A DNA stretch of 7,967 nt, taken from the NCBI GenBank assembly GCA_903916165.1, contig CAIWVR010000172.1, positions 1 to 7,967 on the forward strand, read 5' to 3'. Below the pieces are notes generated by a model, which saw only the letters and a program-made list of their open reading frames with translations, ran no database searches and had not been told where the DNA came from. The translations under genes and the position numbers were made by a program. Each line of letters opens with the position of its first letter. Position 1 is the stretch's first letter. This DNA comes from an uncultured Hyphomicrobiales bacterium (GTDB lineage: Bacteria > Pseudomonadota > Alphaproteobacteria > Rhizobiales > Beijerinckiaceae). Shown piece after piece: positions 1-7,274 of the stretch.

Positions 1-957
1 GTTCCAGCCCGGGTCCTGCGCGCCCAGGATCGTGACGCCATCGCCCCCAAGCAGGTCGGACGTGCGCCGCGCAAGCTCCGCGATGGAGACCGACTGGTCC
101 GACCCGACATTGTAGACGGCGCCGGGCCGCGCCTTGACCAGCATCGCCAGCAGCCAGGCGGTCAGATCGGAGGCATAGAGATAGGAGCGGCAGGGTCGTC
201 CGTCGCCTTTGACCACGACAGGACGACCCTGCATCGCGTCGCGGATGAAATTGCCGGCAGCGAAATGAATGCCCAGCTCGATGTGAGGCCCGAGCAGTGC
301 GAAAATGCGCGCCGTCACAATGTCGAGACCGAATTGCCTGGCATAAATCGCGCACAGCATTTCGGCGGCCCGCTTGCCCTCCGCATAAGCCGCCAGCGGA
401 TTCGTACAGATCGGCCCGCCCGACCAGGTCTCGGGCATGCGCTCCAGCTCCCATGGCTGTTGTCCATAGACCGCCCCCGAACTCATGAAGAGGGTGCGGG
501 GGATGCCGCGCAGCCGCACCAACTCCAGCGCCCAGCGCGTGCCCGAGACGATTGTGTCGAACATGGCCAGCGGATCACGTTCGTTCAGCGCCGCGCTCGC
601 GTCTGTGGCGGCGTGAATCAAATGGGTGAAGGGGCCGGCGGGAACGTCCGACGACAGAACGTCCCCTGTCACGAAGGAGAAACCCGGCCATGCGGCCAGA
701 TGCGGTGCCTTGATCGCAAAACGTGCGGGATCGCGTGTGAGAATCGTCGCCTTGAGGTCAAGCCCCAAGGTCCTGTCGGCGTGATGCAAGGCCTCCAGCA
801 GCCATGTTCCGATGAAGCCGGTCCCGCCTGTCAGGAAGATATGGCTGTGTCGCAGGGACCTCCACAAGCCTGCATCGGCATCGATGATCCTGCGGACGTC
901 AGATGCCACCAGACCATCCGCAGGCCTTCCGGTCCGATATGTGCTTTCAAAGGTCAT
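1..957 (-). CDS. NAD(P)-dependent epimerase/dehydratase (extended SDR), C-terminus cut by window edge
   Basis: The visible 319 residues are an extended short-chain dehydrogenase acting on a nucleotide sugar. A Rossmann dinucleotide motif GGTGFIG sits at residues 44-50. The catalytic set is visible as SSGAVYG (Ser159/160) and YAEGK (Tyr191, Lys195). Further on come the substrate-side motifs HFAAGNFI (231-238) and GDGRPCRSYLYASDL (251-265), then YNVGS (282-286). The gene starts with an ATG whose last two bases overlap the rfbG stop (ATGA), so it is translationally coupled; only a distant GGGGA (970-974) could act as a ribosome binding site. A stretch of about 40 residues precedes the Rossmann fold, longer than in many SDRs. 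Because it follows rfbF and rfbG, it probably acts on CDP-4-dehydro-6-deoxyglucose or a later intermediate, as a 4-ketoreductase or epimerase. That substrate is inferred from context; the family call is firm. The protein probably lacks only its last few dozen residues here. Confidence 0.9.
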   Translation of the reverse strand, partial: MTFESTYRTGRPADGLVASDVRRIIDADAGLWRSLRHSHIFLTGGTGFIGTWLLEALHHADRTLGLDLKATILTRDPARFAIKAPHLAAWPGFSFVTGDVLSSDVPAGPFTHLIHAATDASAALNERDPLAMFDTIVSGTRWALELVRLRGIPRTLFMSSGAVYGQQPWELERMPETWSGGPICTNPLAAYAEGKRAAEMLCAIYARQFGLDIVTARIFALLGPHIELGIHFAAGNFIRDAMQGRPVVVKGDGRPCRSYLYASDLTAWLLAMLVKARPGAVYNVGSDQSVSIAELARRTSDLLGGDGVTILGAQDPGWN

Positions 958-2029
958 GATGCGCGCGCCGTCCCCATGCAAAAATCGGAGATTTGCTGCA
1001 GCGTCACCGTTCGAACCGGGGCGCCCTTTGCATAGGCCCGGTTCCATTCGACAATCGAATCCAGTGTCGTGGCCAGCGACCAGCGCGGCACCCAGTCAAG
1101 GCGCGCACGTGCCTTGCTGGAATCCAGTTTCAGATAATGCGCCTCGTGGGGACCGGTCTCGTCCGCCAGACGCCAGGCCCCGCCGCCCCAGGCGCGGACC
1201 ATGTAATCGACAATCCATTGCACCGACCGCGCATCATCTTCTGTCGAGCCGAAATTCCAGCCCTCCGCAAAGTCCGGCCCCTGCGCGAACAATTTTTCAG
1301 CCAGGGCGAGATAGCCCGACAGCGGCTCGAGAACGTGCTGCCATGGCCGGACCGAGGCCGGGTTGCGGATGATGATGTCCTGGCGCGCGAGCAAAGCCCG
1401 CACGATGTCGGGCACAAGACGGTCGGCCGCCCAGTCGCCTCCGGCGATGACGTTTCCGGCGCGCGCGGACCCCAGCGCGACACCATGCGTTCTGTAACGC
1501 TCCGGGTGAAAGAACGACTGGCGATAGGCAGACGTCACGAGTTCCGCACAACCCTTGCTGTTCGAATAAGGATCGAAGCCGCCCATGGGCTCATTCTCAC
1601 GATAGGCCCACGGCCATTCCTTGTTCTCGTAGCATTTGTCGGATGTGACATTGACCACCGCCCGCACGCTGTCGGTCTTGCGGACGGCTTCCAGCAAATT
1701 CACGAGGCCGAGAACATTTGTGGAATAGGTCTCGTACGGGTTTTCATAGGAATGGCGAACCAGCGACTGGGCCGCGAGATGCAGGACGATGTCGGGCCGC
1801 GCGACCTTCAGGCATTGTGCGACCTTGTCGCCATCGCGAATGTCGCCGATGCAAGCCTCCATATCCGCGCCGACATTCGCGTCCTCGAACAGGCTCGGAT
1901 GCGTGGGCGCCGGCAGCGCATAGCCCGTGACACGCGCACCGAGGGCGTGCAGGAGCAGCGCAAGCCAGCTGCCCTTGAAGCCTGTGTGCCCCGTGAGGAA
2001 GACGCTTTTGCCAGACCAGAAAGCCGGAG

Positions 2030-2033
<4 letters not shown>
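954..2033 (-). CDS. rfbG: CDP-glucose 4,6-dehydratase
   Basis: This cytoplasmic enzyme converts CDP-glucose to CDP-4-dehydro-6-deoxyglucose with bound NAD. The 359 residues match the family's usual length of about 360. Visible motifs are GHTGFKG (residues 15-21, the variant Rossmann motif typical of this subfamily), HLAAQSLVRHSY (85-96), TSDKCYEN (130-137) with the active-site acid/base pair, and YSNSK (156-160) with catalytic Tyr156 and Lys160. GNVIAGGDWAADRLVPD (193-209) and RPWQHVLEPLSGYL (229-242) are also typical of the family. I chose the ATG at 2033 because it overlaps the rfbF stop as ATGA and has GGAAG (2042-2046) eight bases upstream. An in-frame GTG at 2039 would lie only two bases from that site. 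The gene sits between rfbF and a downstream SDR gene, which fits consecutive pathway steps. Confidence 0.95.
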
Positions 2034-2803
<770 letters not shown>

Positions 2804-2988
2804 CGAACCGGTCCCCGGTCGGTCGCGGCCATGACATGGGCCGGAATCAAGTGATTCAACGATGAGATGCGTGCGAACATTCTCTCTGCCGCACAGGGCT
2901 CGTGCTGCATGACACAAACTGCCCACGGCTCCGCACTCCGGGTGAAACTGGCTCACCACGGGAAGCGATGAAAACAAGACAAGCCGGC
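2804..2988 (-). other. 185-base leader between the nusG-like gene and rfbF
   Basis: This gap separates the NusG-type factor from the coupled sugar genes. I looked for an ops/JUMPstart-like element (core GGTAGC), which recruits enterobacterial RfaH, and did not see one. I also saw no hairpin followed by a T-run that would mark an intrinsic terminator. It contains a short inverted repeat at 2844-2857 and a palindrome at 2986-2995 that includes the nusG-like stop codon. It may carry a second promoter or the site where the elongation factor loads, but neither can be demonstrated from the bases alone. Confidence 0.4.
2844..2857. repeat. Short inverted repeat in the rfbF leader
   Basis: The sequence GAATCA-AG-TGATTC is a perfect six-base inverted repeat with a two-base centre. 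It lies 41 bases upstream of the rfbF start. It could be a small operator or chance; the arms are too short to decide, and the two-base centre makes an RNA hairpin unlikely. Confidence 0.3.
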
Positions 2989-3504
2989 CTAGGCCGCGCT
3001 TTCGAGGTCGGCCGAAAACACGCCGACAGAATGTTGACGTCCCAGCAGGCTCAGAAGAATGGAAGACCGGCGATCGTCGCGCTTTTCTTGAAAGATCGCC
3101 TCGACCCCCTGAAAAGGCCCAACCGTGATCTTGACCGCCTCGCCGGGCCTGAATTGTTTGAGTTCGACAAAGCCGGAACCGGATTCCCGCGCCCGCAGGC
3201 ACGCGATCACGGCATCCGGCACCATGGCACCGGCGAGGTCGCGTGCCGCCAGGGATGCGACCCCCGGCGTGCGCCTGACGTGCCCCAGGGCCTCTAGGCC
3301 ACGATCGGACCCGGCGAACAGATAGTTTGGAAACAGGGGACGCATGACCAGCTCGCGGCGGCGGGCGTGCGAGACCCAGCGGCGGTGGCGTGGGCAATAG
3401 ATTTCGAGACCCGTCCGGGCGAGATGACCCTGTGCGAACGTCTCGCGCTGCGGCTCCGTTCGCACACAAATCCAGACTATCTTGTTTGATTTATCTGTTT
3501 CCAT
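2989..3504 (-). CDS. NusG/RfaH-family transcription antitermination factor
   Basis: The 171-residue protein has the two-domain layout of NusG paralogues. An N-terminal NGN domain spans about residues 9-105, with WICVRTEPQRE (11-21), IYCPRHRRW (35-43) and the hallmark RPLFPNYLFAG (55-65). A KOW motif lies at about 118-145 (RPGEAVKITVGPFQGVEAIF). Housekeeping NusG normally sits beside secE and rplK. This copy instead heads a sugar operon, as RfaH, LoaP and UpxY-type specialised paralogues do. It therefore probably binds RNA polymerase and promotes elongation through the polysaccharide operon; this role is inferred from context. I chose the ATG at 3504 because GGAG (3513-3516) lies eight bases upstream. 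The open frame reaches 3591, but those 29 residues add nothing resembling the family. An AT-rich patch further upstream is the likely promoter zone. Confidence 0.88.
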   Translation of the reverse strand: METDKSNKIVWICVRTEPQRETFAQGHLARTGLEIYCPRHRRWVSHARRRELVMRPLFPNYLFAGSDRGLEALGHVRRTPGVASLAARDLAGAMVPDAVIACLRARESGSGFVELKQFRPGEAVKITVGPFQGVEAIFQEKRDDRRSSILLSLLGRQHSVGVFSADLESAA

Positions 3505-3512
3505 CGTAACAA

Positions 3513-3516
3513 CTCC
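3513..3516 (-). promoter_or_regulatory. Ribosome binding site of the nusG-like gene
   Basis: GGAG on the minus strand, eight bases before the ATG at 3504. It decides the start against the longer open frame that begins at 3591. Confidence 0.7.
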
Positions 3517-3670
3517 GATGCATTCGGATATGGCAATGCTCAAGATCTGGCAAGAGGCCGGGCGGGTGAGATTTTCGCGCGTCCGGGGCACCCGGCGACG
3601 GCGCGATCAAGACTTAAGCATTAGCAAGGGTTTGAGTTTTTTAACCAAAAAATAGTCGATTGAAAAATAA

Positions 3671-3676
3671 GAAGGA
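3671..3676 (+). promoter_or_regulatory. Strong Shine-Dalgarno-like site before the remnant ORF
   Basis: GAAGGA ends seven bases before an ATG at 3684. It is a better match than the sites of most intact genes in the window. The reading frame it serves runs into the aldo/keto reductase remnant and stops at 3968, so translation may still begin here although the product is broken. Confidence 0.45.
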
Positions 3677-3683
3677 CTGTAAC

Positions 3684-4117
3684 ATGAGTCGGGCAATATT
3701 TGCCCAATTTGGGGACAGTTGCAGCAGGGGTTTCCACCGCGAGACACGTAAAAATCTGCGCGCGGACGAGGAATGGTTCCAGGCGACCGCATGGTTTGCC
3801 ACAGGCCCGCGCGGAACAGGCGGGGCGCGGGATCCCAAGGATTTTCTCTCGCATCGCAGAGATCCGGGGCCGGTGAAACGCGGCAAATTGGTCCAGAAGG
3901 TCTCGAGCACGCCATTGTCCGAATTCGCCCGGCAGTTCGACTGCATGAGTTGGGCCCATATGCCCTGAAATGGCTGCCAGGCCATCCGGCGATCACCGCC
4001 GCGATCCCGGGCTCAGACAATCCGCAAGACATGACCGACAATCTGAAAGCCGGCGCGGGTCGCTTGCCCAACGCCGCCATGCGCCGGAAAATGGCCGAGG
4101 CGTTTGACGCGCTGTGA
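3684..4117 (+). pseudogene. Aldo/keto reductase remnant, 5'-truncated and frameshifted
   Basis: The 3' part encodes the C-terminus of an aldo/keto reductase, an NAD(P)H-dependent oxidoreductase, but in two frames. Frame one (codons from 3864) gives the block with PLSEFARQFDCMSWAH and stops at 3968. One base out of step, from 3959, the second frame continues with YALKWLPGHPAITAAIPGS and then NPQDMTDNL, ending at TGA 4115-4117. Joined, these read as one family C-terminus of about 85 residues with the conserved HPAITAAIPG strand. One missing base near 3957-3959 explains the break. Intact enzymes are about 280-330 residues; the TIM-barrel front with its Tyr/Lys/Asp/His active site is absent. The stretch 3684-3863 is open in frame one behind a good ribosome binding site, but I do not recognise it. 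It may be further decayed sequence or unrelated DNA joined by deletion. A sequencing error could explain the frameshift but not the missing front. Confidence 0.75.
3691..3705. repeat. Perfect inverted repeat between divergent units
   Basis: GGGCAA-TAT-TTGCCC is a perfect 15-base palindrome with a three-base centre. It lies 187 bases upstream of the nusG-like start, at the edge of the AT-rich patch, and it also overlaps the first codons of the remnant ORF. It has the size and symmetry of a dimeric regulator's site. No regulator can be named from it. Confidence 0.45.
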
Positions 4118-4521
4118 CCACGGACGCAAGCCCTGTGCGCGCGTACGGGGTCCACGCCCGGCGCGCCCATCTCGGCCGCGATCGGGATGACGGTGTTGTG
4201 CGGGTGGATCCAGGGAAAGCGATCAGAAAGACCAGAGAAGAGGGCGAACCGAAAATCACGCTCGGACAAATTGAAATTGCAAAATATGGAAAACAGAACG
4301 TGCTCAAAACAAGCATGGGAATTGAGAACATCAATTCTGTCAGTCACGGCCGATCGCTGACCCGTGTCTTCTCGAAAAGACGTCAGCGTTCCAGCGAGAT
4401 CTGCCGTTTGGAAACTGGCCAGATGCCCGCGATTTCAGACGATCCGTTTAGTGTTTCGGTGATGTTGGGCGTGGAAGCTTGCTGCGGGAAAGCCCCCCTG
4501 TCGCCTCCACCGGATATCATC
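4118..4521 (+). promoter_or_regulatory. Upstream region of the metallopeptidase gene, no gene seen
   Basis: The 404 bases between the aldo/keto reductase remnant and the peptidase start hold no gene that I can support. The peptidase frame happens to stay open back to 4114, but this stretch lacks the strong third-position G/C bias that begins at 4522, and its peptide resembles nothing known to me. From about 4250 to 4345 it is AT-rich, with an AAATTGAAATTG direct repeat near 4268-4280 and the inverted repeat at 4319-4337. This makes it the most likely promoter zone. A second, imperfect palindrome (GTCTTCTC-GAAAAGAC, one mismatch) lies at 4366-4381. Confidence 0.45.
4319..4337. repeat. Operator-like inverted repeat upstream of the metallopeptidase
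   Basis: GAATTGA-GAACA-TCAATTC has perfect seven-base arms around a five-base spacer. It lies in the AT-rich patch 184 bases before the peptidase start. The geometry suits binding by a dimeric transcription factor and could regulate the peptidase. The binding protein is unknown. Confidence 0.5.
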
Positions 4522-6255
4522 ATGACCAGCATAGCCTCGCTCTCGACCGCCACGCGTCTGCTTGCGCACCAGCCATCAACGCACAACACAGCTCCGGCCG
4601 TGTTGGCGCCCGTCGCGGCCCCGCGTCCCGCCAGTCTGGAACCGGTCAACATGCAGGCGCAAGCGGCGGCGGTGGTCGCACAGCTGGAAACGCGTGCGGC
4701 ATCAGGGTCAGGTGCCTCCATTGTCCTGCAGAAGGCTGGTGCCGCCTATGAGCTGACGGGCACGAAGACCGTGGCCGTCGGCACCGGCGTCACGAGCGCC
4801 ACGCAGACCGTCGACCTGCGCGCGGGTGCCGCTTATGCGGTGACGGGCGCCTTCGGCCTGAGTTCGACGCGCGGCAACATGAAGCTCGAACTGCTCGATC
4901 CGAAGGGCAAGGTCGTGCAGTCTGTTCTCGGCGGCGTCGGCAAGACGAGCGCCAAGCTTGCCCTCACGGCGGCCGCCAGTGGAACCTACACGCTGCGCCT
5001 GACGGGCCAGCCGATCGACAAGACAGCGACAACGGCGATCTACCAGAGCTATTCCCTGAGCGTCGCGCAGGCGGCGTCCAGGATCCCCAAGAGCGGCGAC
5101 GCCAACATCGACGCGCTCGTCTTTGGCGGCACGAACTCCTGGCTGCACGACGCCGGCGTGCTGGCGAGTGTTTCCAAGACGCCCGTGAAGGCAGGCGTGA
5201 CCGCGCTCAATGGCGCGCTGACGCAGACGGTGAAATATGCCTTTGCAACGGCGGACTCCCTGAAAAGCCTGTCCGGCGCGGACGCGCGCGGCGCGGCGGT
5301 GATGACCGACGTGCAGAAAATCGCCGTCGCCGATGGCTTTGCCTACCTGTCCAATGTCATCAATTTGCGCTTCGAGGCAGTGAGCGATCCGGCCCAGGCC
5401 GACATCGTCTTCGGCCAGAACAATCAGTCAGGCGTCAGCGCCGGCTATGCCAACGCGCCCAACCAGAGCGGCGGCCACGCGGAATATCTGTTTCTTGCCT
5501 CCGACCAGTCGACCAACAGCAGCTTCACCAATGGCTCCTACGGGCTGACGACGCTGCTGCACGAGATCGGCCATACGCTCGGCCTCAAGCATCCGGGCAA
5601 TTACAACGCCGGCGGCGGCGGCGCGCCCGGGCCCTTCCTGCCGACGGCCACCGACAATCGGCGCTTCAGCCTGATGTCCTACCATGCGGCACCCGGCACG
5701 AACGCCAATCCCCAGACGCTGATGAGCTATGACGTGCTCGCCCTGCAATTCCTATATGGTGCCAACACCGATCCGGCCTCTCCGGCGGCGCTCGCCAAGC
5801 ATCAGACGACCACTTTCACCGACAGCTGGAGCGGGCTCGAGACATTATGGGCGCCCAAAGGCGCCGAACTCGACGCCAGCCAGACCACAAGGAAGAACAT
5901 TTTCGACTTCCGCGAGGGTGCATTCAGCTCGATGGCCATGACGGGAGGCTCGGCCATCAGCGCGGGTTCCGCGGCCAGCAACAATGTCGGGCTCGCATAT
6001 GGATCGAAAATCACGCGCGCGACGGGCGGCAGGGCCGCGGACGCCTTCTACACCGCCGCCACGGGCGACGTGACGACGGACGGTGGTGCCGGCACCGACA
6101 CGCTCTATCTGGCGGGCAAGGCCAGCGAATGGTCGAAGAGCGGTGACGTCTATACGCGCAAGGTCGCCGGCAAGGAGGTCGCGCATGTCGCTGCACGCAA
6201 TATTGAGACCATCGCCTATTACGATTCCGCCAAAGCCGCCCTGATCCATGCCTGA
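4522..6255 (+). CDS. Serralysin-like (M10 family) zinc metallopeptidase with short RTX-like tail
   Basis: This 577-residue protein is a metzincin endopeptidase, probably secreted. HEIGHTLGLKH at 347-357 supplies the zinc ligands His347, His351 and His357 and catalytic Glu348. RFSLMSYH (381-388) is the Met-turn with Met385 and the serralysin-type Tyr387. MSYDVLALQFLYGAN (401-415) and FDFREGAFSS (461-470) match serralysin landmarks. SGDANIDALVFG (191-202) begins the catalytic domain. Before it, residues 70-183 look like a beta-sandwich of pre-peptidase C-terminal (PPC) type. The C-terminus has one consensus nonapeptide, GGAGTDTLY (521-529), and one degenerate copy (502-510), where classical serralysins carry several calcium-binding RTX repeats. 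There is no clear Sec signal peptide, so type I secretion is likely but no transporter is in view. The start at 4522 is chosen because third-position GC bias begins there; its ribosome binding site is weak (GGA, seven bases away). The substrate is unknown. Confidence 0.88.
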   Translation: MTSIASLSTATRLLAHQPSTHNTAPAVLAPVAAPRPASLEPVNMQAQAAAVVAQLETRAASGSGASIVLQKAGAAYELTGTKTVAVGTGVTSATQTVDLRAGAAYAVTGAFGLSSTRGNMKLELLDPKGKVVQSVLGGVGKTSAKLALTAAASGTYTLRLTGQPIDKTATTAIYQSYSLSVAQAASRIPKSGDANIDALVFGGTNSWLHDAGVLASVSKTPVKAGVTALNGALTQTVKYAFATADSLKSLSGADARGAAVMTDVQKIAVADGFAYLSNVINLRFEAVSDPAQADIVFGQNNQSGVSAGYANAPNQSGGHAEYLFLASDQSTNSSFTNGSYGLTTLLHEIGHTLGLKHPGNYNAGGGGAPGPFLPTATDNRRFSLMSYHAAPGTNANPQTLMSYDVLALQFLYGANTDPASPAALAKHQTTTFTDSWSGLETLWAPKGAELDASQTTRKNIFDFREGAFSSMAMTGGSAISAGSAASNNVGLAYGSKITRATGGRAADAFYTAATGDVTTDGGAGTDTLYLAGKASEWSKSGDVYTRKVAGKEVAHVAARNIETIAYYDSAKAALIHA

Positions 6256-6280
6256 GCTGGGCTTTGGAGTTTTCAACCGC

Positions 6281-6293
6281 GCGGCTTTGCCGC
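6281..6293 (+). other. Small hairpin just before the glycosyltransferase start
   Basis: GCGGC-TTT-GCCGC can form a five-base-pair GC stem with a three-base loop, ending four bases before the ATG at 6298. No T-run follows, so it is not a standard terminator. It occupies the place where a ribosome binding site should be and could lower or gate translation. Confidence 0.35.
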
Positions 6294-6297
6294 TAAC

Positions 6298-7251
6298 ATG
6301 CGCGCCATGCGCATCCTTTTCATCGGCAATACGCGGATCGGCGATTTCATCCTCGCCAGCGGCCTGCTCGACCATCTCCTGAAAATCCATCCCGACGCGC
6401 GGGTCACGCTCGCCTGCGGACCCTCCTGCATCGGCCTGACCCGGCACATTCCAAACCTTGAACGCGTCATTGCGATGCGCAAGCGCCCGCGTCATGGACA
6501 CTGGTTCGACCTGTGGCGTGAGGTGGTGCGCACGCGCTGGGATCTCGTCGTCGATCTGCGCAAGAGCGGCGTCTCCTATGCGCTGCTGTCGCGCGACACG
6601 CGCCGGCTGCGGCGCTCGAAAGACCAGCACAAGGTTGTGGAAGCCGGCGCGATCCTCGGGCTGTCGCCCCCGCCCGACCCCAAGGTCTGGATCGGCGAAG
6701 ACGACCGCGCCCATGCGCGCGCGCTGGTGCCCGATAGCGCGCCCTACATCGTCTTCGGCCCCGGCGCCACGCACATCCACAAGACCTGGCCGGCGGAGCG
6801 TTTCGCCGAACTCGCCGCCTTGTTGATCGCGCCCGATGGTCCGCTGCCGGGCGGACGCATCGTCCTGCTCGGCGCACCCAATGAGCGGCCCGAGGCCGAA
6901 CCGACGCTGCGGGCGCTGCCGGAAGCGTCCCGCATCGACCTGATGGACAAGGCGAACCTGCTGCAGGCGGGGGCCGTCATCGAACGGGCGGCGCTCTATA
7001 TAGGCAATGACAACGGCCAGATGCATCTGGCCGCCGCAACTGGCACGCCGACCATCGGCCTGTTCGGGCCAACGCCCGCGGATCTCTATGGACCCTGGGG
7101 AAAGAATTGTCGTGCGGTCGCGACCGACACTCCCTACGAGGAGCTCGCGCCGCTGCTGCGAGACTCCGTCGAGAAGCACTATGGCCTGATGGAAACGCTG
7201 CCGGTCGACAAGGTGCTGCAAGCCGCCCGCGAGATGCTTGCGCGCGGCTGA
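6298..7251 (+). CDS. Glycosyltransferase family 9 (heptosyltransferase-like)
   Basis: The 317-residue protein is a GT-B fold transferase of family GT9, the family of the ADP-heptose:LPS heptosyltransferases. The N-terminal domain opens with RILFIGNTRIGDFILASGLL (5-24), the acceptor-side loop where GDxxl is conserved. WDLVVDLRKS (81-90) follows. The C-terminal donor domain has FGPGATHIHKTWPAERFAEL (153-172) and the hallmark IGNDNGQMHLAAATGTPTI (235-253) followed by GLFGPT (254-259). It acts in the cytoplasm on lipid-linked LPS core or a related glycan. Whether the donor is a heptose cannot be told from sequence. It starts 42 bases after the peptidase and may share its transcript. An ATG three codons later (6307) is equally close to the fold, and neither start has a visible Shine-Dalgarno site, so the start is uncertain by three residues. 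Confidence 0.9.
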   Translation: MRAMRILFIGNTRIGDFILASGLLDHLLKIHPDARVTLACGPSCIGLTRHIPNLERVIAMRKRPRHGHWFDLWREVVRTRWDLVVDLRKSGVSYALLSRDTRRLRRSKDQHKVVEAGAILGLSPPPDPKVWIGEDDRAHARALVPDSAPYIVFGPGATHIHKTWPAERFAELAALLIAPDGPLPGGRIVLLGAPNERPEAEPTLRALPEASRIDLMDKANLLQAGAVIERAALYIGNDNGQMHLAAATGTPTIGLFGPTPADLYGPWGKNCRAVATDTPYEELAPLLRDSVEKHYGLMETLPVDKVLQAAREMLARG

Positions 7252-7274
7252 CGACACGGGTCGGCAGGCAGAGA

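Larger units (their letters stand above)
3505..3683 (-). promoter_or_regulatory. Upstream region of the nusG-like gene with an AT-rich patch
   Basis: Read on the minus strand, this is the upstream and leader region of the nusG-like gene. From about 3610 to 3680 it is far richer in A and T than the coding DNA around it, with runs of T and A around 3635-3655, as expected for a promoter. I do not see a convincing -35/-10 pair with correct spacing, so no transcription start is proposed. A five-base stem (CCGGG-GCA-CCCGG, 3583-3595) could fold in the leader RNA but has no T-run and is weak. Confidence 0.4.

Noticed and set aside
265..1035. 256-codon plus-strand open frame opposite the SDR gene
   Set aside because: The minus-strand frame carries all SDR motifs; this one has none.
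2804..2988. ops/JUMPstart element for the NusG paralogue
   Set aside because: No match to the known core was seen; absence of the enterobacterial motif does not rule out a different element.
3583..3595. CCGGG-GCA-CCCGG stem as a terminator or attenuator in the nusG-like leader
   Set aside because: Only five base pairs and no following T-run; kept as a note within the upstream region.
3607..4347. 246-codon minus-strand open frame across the intergenic region
   Set aside because: It lies opposite the aldo/keto reductase remnant, has no recognisable domain and an irregular Cys/Pro/Arg-rich composition.
4114..4521. 136-codon in-frame extension of the metallopeptidase, starting GTGA at the reductase stop
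   Set aside because: It lacks the third-position GC bias that starts at 4522, contains AT-rich promoter-like DNA and an inverted repeat, and resembles no propeptide I know.
5845..7257. 470-codon minus-strand open frame opposite the protease and GT9 genes
   Set aside because: It is a shadow of two well-supported plus-strand genes in high-GC DNA; the peptide is rich in Arg, Gln, Asp and Gly with no family features.
7252..7274. Bidirectional terminator between the convergent GT9 and manC-type genes
   Set aside because: The 23 bases hold no stable stem-loop with a T-run on either strand.
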